Shown in pieces: positions 52,175 through 63,599 of a stretch of 64,000 bases of DNA. Position 1 is the first letter of the stretch. Each line of letters opens with the position of its first letter. The position numbers and the translations under genes were made by a program. This DNA comes from Fasciola hepatica (Eukaryota; Platyhelminthes; Trematoda; Plagiorchiida; Fasciolidae), in contig CANUEZ040000196.1 of assembly GCA_948099385.1 (NCBI GenBank), forward strand, positions 3,393,001 through 3,457,000, given 5' to 3'. Below the pieces are notes generated by a model, which had not been told where the DNA came from, did no database searches, and worked only from the letters and a program-made list of their open reading frames with translations.

Positions 52175-53866
52175 TCAAGTAAAACCAAAGCATTCCCTTA
52201 TGAACAATCCACACAGATTTCTCATACAATGCAATAGAGCAGTAGCAGAGTAGATTTGTATAATATGATTCTCCATGCAGCTTGACCACTGAACTGACCA
52301 TTGAAAATGATGGAAGCACGGTACAGCTGTTTGATCCGCTAAGGGAATCATGAGCATTGCACATGGACAGAGCCCACTCGGAGACACGAACAAGGGTTGG
52401 GGTGAACGAATGTCAGTCGAACACCCAAATCACAAGGCTATCCGATATGGGTCTCAACGCTTTGTTCAACGTATACACTACATGATATAGCACAATCCCC
52501 AAATTGGCTTCGGCTTTCGCTTTCGCTTTGAACGGTAACAACCAAATTCTCGCACACCGATCCAATCCTATGTTCCATCACTTCTCTATTTATGGGCCTA
52601 AGTAAAACCAAGGCATTCCCTTATGAACAATCCACACAGATTGCTCATACAATGCAATAGAGCAGTAGCAGAGTAGATTTGTATAATATGATTCTCCATG
52701 CAGCTTGAACACTGAACTGACCATTGCAAATTATGGAAGCACTGTACAGCTGTTTGATCCGCTAAGGGAATCATGAGCATTGCACGTGGACAGAGCCCAC
52801 TCGGAGACACGAACAAGGGTTGGGGTGAACGAATGTCAGTCGAACACCCAAACCACAAGGCTATCCGATATGGGTCTCAACGCTTCGTTCAACGTATACA
52901 CTACATGATATAGCACAATCCCCAAATTGGCTTCGGCTTTCGCTTTCGCTTTGAACGGTAACATTAAATTCCCGCTAACCGATCCAATCCTATGTTCCAT
53001 CACTTCTCTATTTATGGGCTTAAGTAAAACCAAGGCATTCCCTTATGAACAATCCACACAGATTGCTCATACAATGCAATAGAGCAGTAGCAGAGTAGAT
53101 TTGTATAATATGATTCTGCTTGCAGCTTGAACACTGAACTGACCATTGCAAATTATGGAAGCACTGTACAGCTGTTTGATCCGCTAAGGGAATCATGAGC
53201 ATTGCACGTGGACAGAGCCCACTCGGAGACACGAACAAGGGTTGGGGTGAACGAATGTCAGTCGAACACCCAAACCACAAGGCTATCCGATATGGGTCTC
53301 AACGCTTCGTTCAACGTATACACTACATGATATAGCACAATCCCCAAATTGGCTTCGGCTTTCGCTTTCGCTTTGAACGGTAACATTAAATTCCCGCTAA
53401 CCGATCCAATCCTATGTTCCATCACTTCTCTATTTATGGGCCTAAGTAAAACCAAGGCATTCCCTTATGAACAATCCACACAGATTGCTCATACAATGCA
53501 ATAGAGCAGTAGCAGAGTAGATTTGTATAATATGATTCTCCATGCAGCTTGAACACTGAACTGACCATTGAAAATTATGAAAGCACTGTACAGCTGTTTG
53601 ATCCGCTAAGGGAATCATGAGCATTGCACGTGGACAGAGCCCACTCGGAGACACGAACAAGGGTTGGGGTGAACGAATGTCAGTCGAACACCCAAACCAC
53701 AAGGCTATCCGATATGGGTCTCAACGCTTTGTTCAACATATACACTACATGATATAGCACAATCCCCAAACTGGCTTCGGCTTTCGCTTTCGCTTTGAAC
53801 GGTAACAAGCAAAATCTCGCACACCGATCCAATCCTATGTTCCATCACTTCTCTATTTATATGGGC
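52175..53866. repeat. HOR unit 9: A-(B/C hybrid)-C-F (1692 bp), decaying edge
   Basis: Members start at 52175 (A, with private GACCACTG), 52598 (CTCCATGCAG of other types with ATTGCAAATT of C), 53020 (C) and 53442. The last is a new type with CAAACTGGC, AACAAGCAAAATCTCGC and the TATATGGGCTCAAG end, shared with monomers 56402 and 58096. The 1692-bp length is kept while the members are replaced. Confidence 0.8.
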
Positions 53867-55133
53867 TCAAGTAAACCAAAGCATTCCCTTATGAACAATC
53901 CACACAGATTTCTCATACAATGCAATAGAGCAGTAGCAGAGTAGATTTGTATAATATGATTCTCCATGCAGCTTGAACACTGAACTGACCATTGAAAATT
54001 ATGGAAGCACTGTACAGCTGTTTGATCCGCTAAGGGAATCATGAGCATTGCACGTGGACAGAGCCCACTCGGAGACACGAACAAGGGTTGGGGTGAACGA
54101 ATGTCAGTCGAACATCCAAACCACAAGGCTATCCGATATGGGTCTCAACGCTTTGTTCAACATATACAATACATGATATAGCACAATCCCCAAATTGGCT
54201 TCGGCTTTCGCTTTCGCTTTGAACGGTAACAACCAAATTCTCGCACACCGATCCAATCCTATGTTCCATCACTTCTCTATTTATGGGCCTAAGTAAAACC
54301 AAGGCATTCCCTTATGAACAATCCACACAGATTGCTCATACAATGCAATAGAGCAGTAGCAGAGTAGATTTGTATAATATGATTCTGCTTGCAGCTTGAA
54401 CACTGAACTGACCATTGCAAATTATGGAAGCACTGTACAGCTGTTTGATCCGCTAAGGGAATCATGAGCATTGCACGTGGACAGAGCCCACTCGGAGACA
54501 CGAACAAGGGTTGGGGTGAACGAATGTCAGTCGAACACCCAAACCACAAGGCTATCCGATATGGGTCTCAACGCTTCGTTCAACGTATACACTACATGAT
54601 ATAGCACAATCCCCAAATTGGCTTCGGCTTTCGCTTTCGCTTTGAACGGTAACATTAAATTCCCGCTAACCGATCCAATCCTATGTTCCATCACTTCTCT
54701 ATTTATGGGCTTAAGTAAAACCAAGGCATTCCATTATGAACAATCCACACAGATTGCTCATACAATGCAATAGAGCAGTAGCAGAGTAGATTTGTATAAT
54801 ATGATTCTCCATGCAGCTTGAACACTGAACTGACCATTGAAAATAATGGAAGCACTGTACAGCTGTTTGATCCGCTAAGGGAATCATGAGCATTGCACAT
54901 GGACAGAACCCACTCGGAGACACGAACAAGGGTTGGGGTGAACGAATGTCAGTCGAACACCCAAACCACAAGGCTATCCGATATGGGTCTCAACGCTTTG
55001 TTCAACATATACACTACATGATATAGCACAATCCCCAAATTGGCTTCGGCTTTCGCTTTCGCTTTGAACGGTAACAACCAAATTCTCGCACACCGATCCA
55101 ATCATATGTTCCATCACTTCTCTATTTATGCGC
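53867..55133. repeat. Edge unit resembling A-C-D (1267 bp)
   Basis: Monomer 53867 starts like A (AAAGCATTCCC, ATTTCTCATAC; one A short in GTAAACC) but continues with AAATTATGG, CACGTGG and GAACATCC. Then come 54289 (type C) and 54711 (D-like). The pair 54289/54711 shares AAAATAATGG and the GGGCCTAAG junction with 42442/42864 of unit 3, suggesting exchange over about 12 kb. Confidence 0.8.
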
Positions 55134-58100
55134 CTAAGTAAAACCAAGGCATTCCCTTATGAACAATCCACACAGATTGCTCATACAATGCAATAGAGCA
55201 GTAGCAGAGTAGACTTGTATAATATGATTCTCCATGCAGCTTGAACACTGAACTGACCATTGAAAATTATGGAAGCACTGTACAGCTGTTTGATCCGCTA
55301 AGGGAATCATGAGCATTGCACGTGGACAGAGCCCACTCGGAGACACGAACAAGGGTTGGGGTGAACGAATGTCAGTCGAACATCCAAACCACAAGGCTAT
55401 CCCATATGGGTCTCAACGCTTTGTTCAACATATACAATACATGATATAGCACAATCTCCAAATTGGCTTCGGATTTCGCTTTCGCTTTGAACGGTAACAA
55501 CCAAATTCTCGCACACCGATCCAATCCTATGTTCCATCACTTCTCTATTTATGCGCCTAAGTAAAACCAAGGCATTCCCTTATGAACAATCCACACAGAT
55601 TGCTCATACAATGCAATAGAGCAGTAGCAGAGTAGATTTGTATAATATGATTCTCCATGCAGCTTGAACACTGAACTGACCATTGAAAATTATGGAAGCA
55701 CTGTACAGCTGTTTGATCCGCTAAGGGAATCATGAGCATAGCACGTGGACAGAACCCACACGAGGACACGAACAAGGGTTGGGGTGAACGATTGTCAGTG
55801 GAACACCCAAACCACAAGGCTATCCCATATGGGTCTCAACGCTTTGTTCAACATATACACTATATGATATAGCACAATCTCCAAATTGGCTTCGGCTTTC
55901 GCTTTCGCTTTGAACGGTAACTACCTCATTCTCGCACACCGATCCAATCCTATGTTCCATCACTTCTCTATTTATGGGCCTAAGTAAAACCAAGGCATTC
56001 CCTTATGAACAATCCACACAGATTGCTCATACAATGCAATAGAGCAGTAGCAGAGTAGACTTGTAAAATATGATTCTCCATGCAGCTTGATTACTGAACT
56101 GACCATTGAAAATTATGGAAGCACTGTACAGCTGTTTGATCCGCTAAGGGAATCATGAGCATTGCACGTGGACAGAGCCCACTCGGAGACACGAACAAGG
56201 GTTGGGGTGAACGAATGTCAGTCGAACACCCAAACCACAAGGCTATCCCATATGGGTCTCAACGCTTTGTTCAACATATACACTACATGATAAAGCACAA
56301 TCCCCAAATGGGCTTCGGCTTTCGCTTTCGCTTTGAACGGTAACATTAAATTCCCGCTAACCGATCCAATCCTATGTTCCATCACTTCTCTATTTATGGG
56401 CTTAAGTAAAACCAAGGCATTCCCTTATGAACAATCCACACAGATTGCTCATAAAATGCAAAAGAGCAGTAGCAGAGTAGATTTGTATAACATGATTCTC
56501 CATGCAGCTTGAACACTGAACTGACAATTGAAAATTATAAAAGCACTGTACAGCTGTTTGCTCCGCTAAGGGAATCATGACCGTTGCACATGGACAGAAC
56601 CCACTCGGAGACACGAACAAGGGTTGGGGTGAACGAATGTCAGTCGAACACCCAAACCACAAGGCTATCCGATATGTGTCTCAACGCTTTGTTCAACATA
56701 TACACTACATGATATAGCACAATCCCCAAACTGGCTTCGGCTTTCGCTTTCGCTTTGAACGGTAACAAGCAAAATCTCGCACACCGATCCAATCCTATGT
56801 TCCATCACTTCTCTATTTATATGGGCTCAAGTAAAACCAAGGCATTCCCTTATGAACAATCCACACAGATTGCTCATACAATGCAATAGAGCAGTAGCAG
56901 AGTAGACTTGTATAATATGATTCTCCATGCAGCTTGAACACTGAACTGACCATTGAAAATTATGGAAGCACTGTACAGCTGTTTGATCCGCTAAGGGAAT
57001 CATGAGCATTGCACGTGGACAGAGCCCACTCGGAGACACGAACAAGGGTTGGGGTGAACGAATGTCAGTCGAACATCCAAACCACAAGGCTATCCGATAT
57101 GGGTCTCAACGCTTTGTTCAACATATACACTACATGATATAGCACAATCTCCAAATTGGCTTCGGATTTCGCTATCGCTTTGAACGGTAACAACCAAATT
57201 CTCGCACACCGAACCAATCCTATGTTCCATCACTTCTCTATTTATGCGCCTAAGTAAAACCAAGGCATTCCCGTATGAACAATCCACACAGATTGCTCAT
57301 ACAATGCAATAGAGCAGTAGCAGAGTAGATTTGTATAATATGATTCTCCATGCAGCTTGAACACTGAACTGACCATTGAAAATTATGGAAGCACTGTACA
57401 GCTGTTTGATCCGCTAAGGGAATCATGAGCATTGCACATGGACAGAGCCCACACGAGGACACGAACAAGGGTTGGGGTGAACGATTGTCAGTCGAACACG
57501 CAAACCACAAGGCTATCCCATATGGGTCTCAACGCTTTGTTCAACATATACACTATATGATATAGCACAATCTCCAAATTGGCTTCGGCTTTCGCTTTCG
57601 CTTTGAACGGTAACAACCAAATTCTCGCACACCGATCCAATCCTATGTTCCATCACTTCTCTATTTATGGGCCTAAGTAAAACCAAGGCATTCCCTTATG
57701 AACAATCCACACAGATTGCTCATACAATGCAATAGAGCAGTAGCAGAGTAGATTTGTATAATATGATTCTCCATGCAGCTTGAACACTGAACTGACCATT
57801 GAAAATTATGGAAGCACTGTACAGCTGTTTGATCCGCTAAGGGAATCATGAGCATTGCACATGGACAGAACCCACTCGGAGACACAAACAAGGGTTGGGG
57901 TGAACGAATGTCAGTCGAACACCCAAACCACAAGGCTATCCGATATGGGTCTCAACGCTTTGTTCAACAATAACACTACATGATATAGCACAATCCCCAA
58001 ATTGGCTTCGGCTTTCGCTTTCGCTTTGAACGGTAACAACCAAATTCTCGCACACCGATCCAATCCTATGTTCCATCACTTCTCTATTTATGGGCCTAAG

Positions 58101-58520
58101 TGAAACTAAGGCATTCCCTTATGAACAATCCACACAGATTGCTCATACAATGCAATAGAGCAGTAGCAGAGTAGATTTGTATAATATGATTCTCCATGCA
58201 GCTTGAACACTGAACTGACCATTGAAAATGACGGAAGCACTGTACAGCTGTTTGATCCGCTAAGGGAATCATGACCGTTGCACATGGACAGAACCCACTC
58301 GGAGACACGAACAAGGGTTGGGGTGAACGAATGTCAGTCGAACACCCAAACCACAAGGCTATCCGATATGGGTCTCAACGCTTTGTTCAACATATACACT
58401 ACATGATATAGCACAATCCCCAAACTGGCTTCGGCTTTCGCTTTCGCTTTGAACGGTAACAAGCAAAATCTCGCACACCGATCCAATCCTATGTTCCATC
58501 ACTTCTCTATTTATATGGGC
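55134..58520. repeat. 4-mer repeat of right domain, period ~1693 bp
   Basis: Monomers 55134, 55557, 55980 and 56402 correspond in position to 56827, 57250, 57673 and 58096. Markers: member 1 has AGTAGACTTGTA and GAACATCC, member 2 has CACGAGGACACG, GATTGTCAG and TATATGATATAG, and member 4 has CATGACCGTTGC with CAAACTGGC and AAGCAAAATC. Member 3 matches poorly. Monomer 56402 is otherwise type E of the core. Confidence 0.8.
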
Positions 58521-59790
58521 TCAAGTAAAACCAAAGCATTCCCTTATGAACAATCCACACAGATTTCTCATACAATGCAATAGAGCAGTAGCAGAGTAGA
58601 CTTGTATAATATGATTCTCCATGCAGCTTGAACACTGAACTGACCATTGAAAATTATGGAAGCACTGTACAGCTGTTTGATCCGCTAAGGGAATCATGAG
58701 CATTGCACATGGACAGAGCCCACACGAGGACACGAACAAGGGTTGGGGTGAACGATTGTCAGTCAAAAACCCAAACCACAAGGCTATCCCATATGGGTCT
58801 CAACGCTTTGTTCAACATATACACTATATGATATAGCACAATCTCCAAACTGGCTTCGGCTTTCGCTTTCGCTTTGAACGGTAACATTCAAATTCTCGCA
58901 CACCGATCCAATCCTATGTTCCATCACTTCTCTATTTATGGGCCTAAGTAAAACCAAGGCATTCCCTTATGAACAATCCACACAGATTGCTCATACAATG
59001 CAATAGAGCAGTAGCAGAGTAGATTTGTATAATATGATTCTCCATGCAGCTTGAACACTGAACTGACAATTGAAAATTATGAAAGCACTGTACAGCTGTT
59101 TGCTCCGCTAAAGGAATCATGACCGTTGCACATGGACAGAACCCACTCGGAGACACGAACAAGGGTTGGGGTGAACGAATGTCAGTCGAACACCCAAACC
59201 ACAAGGCTATCCGATATGGGTCTCAACGCTTTGTTCAACAATAACACTACATGATATAGCACAATCCCCAAATTGGCTTCGGCTTTCGCTTTCGCTTTGA
59301 ACGGTAACAACCAAATTCTCGCACACCGATCCAATCCTATGTTCCAACACTTCTCTATTTATATGGGCCTAAGTAAAACCACGGCATTCCCTTATGAACA
59401 ATCCACACAGATTGCTCATACAATGCAATAGAGCAGTAGCAGAGTAGATTTGTATAATATGATTCTCCATGCAGCTTGAACACTGAACTGACCATTGAAA
59501 ATTATGGAAGCACTGTACAGCTGTTTGATCCGCTAAGGGAATCATGAGCATTGCACATGGACAGAGCCCACTCGGAGACACGAACAAGGGTTGGGGTGAA
59601 CGATTGTCAGGCGAACACCCAAACCACAAGGCTATCCGATATGGGTCTCAACGCTTTGTTCAACATATACACTACATGATATAGCACAATCTCCAAATTG
59701 GCTTCGGCTTTCGCTTTCGCTTTGAACGGTAAAACCAAATTCTCGCACACCGATCCAATCCTATGTTCCATCACTTCTCTATTTATGGGC
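58521..59790. repeat. Monomers mixing 4-mer members and type E
   Basis: Monomer 58521 is a hybrid of the AGTAGACTTG and CACGAGGACACG types and has GTCAAAAACCC near 58762. Monomer 58944 is type E (TGACAATTG, TTTGCTCCGC, CATGACCGTTGC) followed by CAACAATAACAC. Monomer 59369 has a 2-bp longer TATATGGGCCTAAG junction before it and CCACGGCATTC. Confidence 0.8.
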
Positions 59791-62700
59791 CTAAGTAAAA
59801 CCAAGGCATTCCCTTATGAACAATTCCCACAGATTACTCATACAATGCAATAGAGCAGTAGCAGAGTAGATTTGTATAATATGATTCTGCATGCAGCTTG
59901 AACACTGAACTGACCATTGCAAATTATGGAAGCATTGTACAGCTGTTTGATCCGCTAAGGGATTCATGCGCATTGCACATGGACAGAACCCACTCGGAGA
60001 CACGAACAAGGGTTGGGGTGAACGAATGTCAGTCGAACATCCAAATCACAAGGCTATCCGATATGGGTCTCAACGCTTTGTTCAACATATACACTACATG
60101 ATATAGCACAATCCCCAAATTGGCTCCGGATTTCGCTTTCGCTTTGAACGGTAACAACCAAATTCTTGCACACCGATCCAATCCTATGTTCCATCACTTC
60201 TCTATTTATGGGCCTAAGTAAAACCAAGGCATTCCCTTATGAACAATCCCCACAGATTACTCATACAATGCAATAGAGCAGTAGCAGAGTAAATTTGTAT
60301 AATATGATTCTCCATGCAGCTTGAACACTGAACTGACCATTGAAAATGATGGAAGCACTGTACATCTGTTTGATCCGCTAAGGGAATCATGAGCATTGCA
60401 CATGGACAGAGCCCACTCGGAGACACGAACAAGGGTTGGGGTGAACGAATGTCAGTCGAACACCCAAACCACAAGGCTATCCGATATGGGTCTCAACGCT
60501 TTGTTCAACATATACAATACATGATATAGCACAATACCCAAATTGGCTTCGGCTTTCGCTTTCGCTTTGAACGGTAACAACCAAATTCTTGCACATCCAT
60601 CCAATCCTATGTTCCATCACTTCTCTATTTATATGGGCCTAAGTAAAACCACGGCATTCCCTTATGAACAATCCACACAGATTGCTCATACAATGCAATA
60701 GAGCAGTAGCAGAGTAGATTTGTATAATATGATTCTCCATGCAGCTTGAACACTGAACTGACCATTGAAAATTATGAAAGCACTGTACAGCTGTTTGATC
60801 CGCTAAGGGAATCATGAGCATTGCACATGGACAGAGCCCACACGTGGACAGGAACAAGGGTTGGGGTGAACGATTGTCAGTCGGACACCCAAATCACAAG
60901 GCTATCCCATATGGGTCTCAACGCTTTGTTCAACATATACACTACATGATATAGCACAAACCTCAAATTGGCTTCGGCTTTCGCTTTCGCTTTGAACGGT
61001 AACAACCAAATTCTCGCACACCGATCCAATCCTATGTTCCATCACTTCTCTATTTATGGGCCTAAGTAAAACCAAGGCATTCCCTTATGAACAATCCACA
61101 CAGATTGCTCATACATTGCAATAGAGCAGTAGCAGAGTAGATTTGTATAATATTATTCTCCATGCAGCTTGAACACTGAACTGACCATTGCAAATTATGG
61201 AAGCACTGTACAGCTGTTTGATCCGCTAAGGGAATCATGAGCATTGCACGTGGACAGAGCCCACTCGGAGACACGAATAAGGGTTGGGGTGAACGATTGT
61301 CAGTCGAACACCCAAACCACAAGGCTATCCGATATGGGTCTCAACGCTTTGTTCAAAATATACAATACATGATATAGCACAATCCCCAAATTGGCTTCGG
61401 CTTTCGCTTTCGCTTTGAACGGTAACAACCAAATTATCGCACACCGATCCAATCCTATGTTCCATCACTTCTCTATTTATGGGCCTAAGTAAAACCAAGG
61501 CATTCCCTTATGAACAATCCACACAGATTGCTCATACAATGCAATAGAGCAGTAGCAGAGTAGATTTGTATAATATGATTCTCCATGCAGCTTGAACACT
61601 GAACTGACCATTGAAAATTATGGAAGCACTGTACAGCTGTTTGATCCGCTAAGGGAATCATGAGCATTGCACATGGACAGAGCCCACTCGGAGACACGAA
61701 CAAGGGTTGGGGTGAACGATTGTCAGTCGAACACCCAAACCACAAGGCTATCCGATATGGGTCTCAACGCTTTGTTCAACATATACACTACATGATATAG
61801 CACAATCTCCAAATTGGCTTCGGCTTTCGCTTTCGCTTTGAACGGTAACAACCAAATTCTCGCACACCGATCCAATCCTATGTTCCATCACTTCTCTATT
61901 TATGGGCCTAAGTAAAACCAAGGCATTCCCTTATGAACAATCCCCACAGATTACTCATACAATGCAATAGAGCAGTAGCAGAGTAGATTTGTATAATATG
62001 ATTCTGCATGCAGCTTGAACACTGAACTGACCATTGCAAATTATGGAAGCATTGTACAGCTGTTTGATCCGCTAAGGGATTCATGCGCATTGCACATGGA
62101 CAGAACCCACTCGGAGACACGAACAAGGGTTGGGGTGAACGAATGTCAGTCGAACATCCAAATCACAAGGCTATCCGATATGGGTCTCAACGCTTTGTTC
62201 AACAAATACAAAACACGACATCGCACAATCCCCAAATTGGCTTCGGATTTCGCTTTCGCTTTGAACGGTAACAACCAAATTCTTGCACACCGATCCAATC
62301 CTATGTTCCATCACTTCTCTATTTATGGGCCTAAGTAAAACCAAGGCATTCCCGTATGAACAATCCACACAGATTGCTCATACAATGCAATAGAGCAGTA
62401 GCAGAGTAAATTTGTATAATATGATTCTCCATGCAGCTTGAACACTGAACTGACCATTGAAAATGATGGAAGCACTGTACAGCTGTTTGATCCGCTAAGG
62501 GAATCATGAGCATTGCACATGGACAGAACCCACTCGGAGACACGAACAAGGGTTGGGGTGAACGAATGTCAGTCGAACACCCAAACCACAAGGCTATCCG
62601 ATATGGGTCTCAACGCTTTGTTCAACATATACAATACATGATATAGCACAATCCCCAAATTGGCTTCGGCTTTCGCTTTCGCTTTGAACGGTAACAACCA

Positions 62701-63599
62701 AATTCTTGCACATCCATCCAATCCTATGTTCCATCACTTCTCTATTTATGGGCCTAAGTAAAACCAAGGCATTCCCTTATGAACAATCCACACAGATTGC
62801 TCATACAATGCAATAGAGCAGTAGCAGAGTAGATTTGTATAATATGATTCTCCATGCAGCTTGAACACTGAACTGACCATTGAAAATGATGGAAGCACTG
62901 TACAGCTGTTTCATACGCTAAGGGGATCATGAGCATTGCACATGGACCGAGTCCACACGAGGACACGAAAAAGGGTTGGGGTGAACGAATGTCAGTCGAA
63001 CACCCAAACCACAAGGCTATCCGATATGGGTCTCAACGCTTTGTTCAACATATACACTAAATGATATAGCACAATCCCCAAATTGGCTTCGGCTTTCGCT
63101 TTCGCTTTGAACGGTAACAACCAAATTATCGCACACCGATCCAATCCTATGTTCCATCACTTCTCTATTTATCGGCCTATGTAAAACCAAGGCATTCCCT
63201 TATGAACAATCCACACAGATTGCTCATACAATGCAATAGAGCAGTAGCAGAGTAGATTTGTATAATATGATTCTCCATGCAGCTTGAACACTGAACTGAC
63301 CATTGAAAATTATGGAAGCACTGTACAGCTGTTTCATCCGCTAAGGGGATCATGAGCATTGCACATGGACAGAGTCCACACGAGGACACGAACAAGGGTT
63401 GGGGTGAACGAATGTCAGTCGAACACCCAAACCACAAGGCTATCCCATATGGGTCTCGACGCTTTGTTCAACATATACACTAAATGATATAGCACAATCC
63501 CCAAATTGGCTTCGGCTTTCGCTTTCGCTTTGAACGGTAACAACCACATTCTCGCACACCGATCTAATCCTATGTTCCATCACTTCTCTATTTATGGGC
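59791..63599. repeat. 5-mer offset duplication of right edge, period ~2117 bp
   Basis: Monomers 59791, 60214 and the junction into 60639 correspond to 61908, 62331 and the junction into 62754. Shared private markers are TTCTGCATGCAGC with GGGATTCATGCGC, GAGTAAATTTG (60288 and 62405) and TTGCACATCCATCC (60590 and 62705). Monomers 62754 and 63177 are a similar adjacent pair (TTTCATACGC or TTTCATCCGC, GTCCACACGAGG, ACTAAATGATATAG). Confidence 0.85.

Larger units (their letters stand above)
38635..53866. repeat. Higher-order repeat core of variable length (types A-E)
   Basis: Type A (423 bp): TCAAGTAAAACCAAAGC, ATTTCTCATAC, GCACGGTACAG, CAAATCACAAGG. Type B (422 bp): AAATTTATG, CACGTGG, usually CAACAATAACAC, then ATTAAATTCCCGCTAACC. 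Type C (422 bp): TTCTGCTTGCAGC, ATTGCAAATTATGG, CTTCGTTCAACG, ATTAAATTCCC. Type D (425 bp): ATTCCATTATG, AATGATGG, ACTCTACATGATGTAG, ending TATATGGGCTCAAG. Type E (423 bp): TGACAATTG, TTTGCTCCGC, CATGACCGTTGC. These recur in a fixed order with single monomers lost or gained, giving units of 1270, 1692 and 2115 bp. Corresponding members in different units are almost identical, while neighbours within a unit differ clearly. That is the defining property of a higher-order repeat. Confidence 0.95.

Noticed and set aside
62015..62338. 107-codon plus-strand open frame
   Set aside because: It arises from the CAAATACAAAACACGACAT change, which removes stops in one diverged monomer. Its sequence is that of the satellite, with no independent coding evidence.
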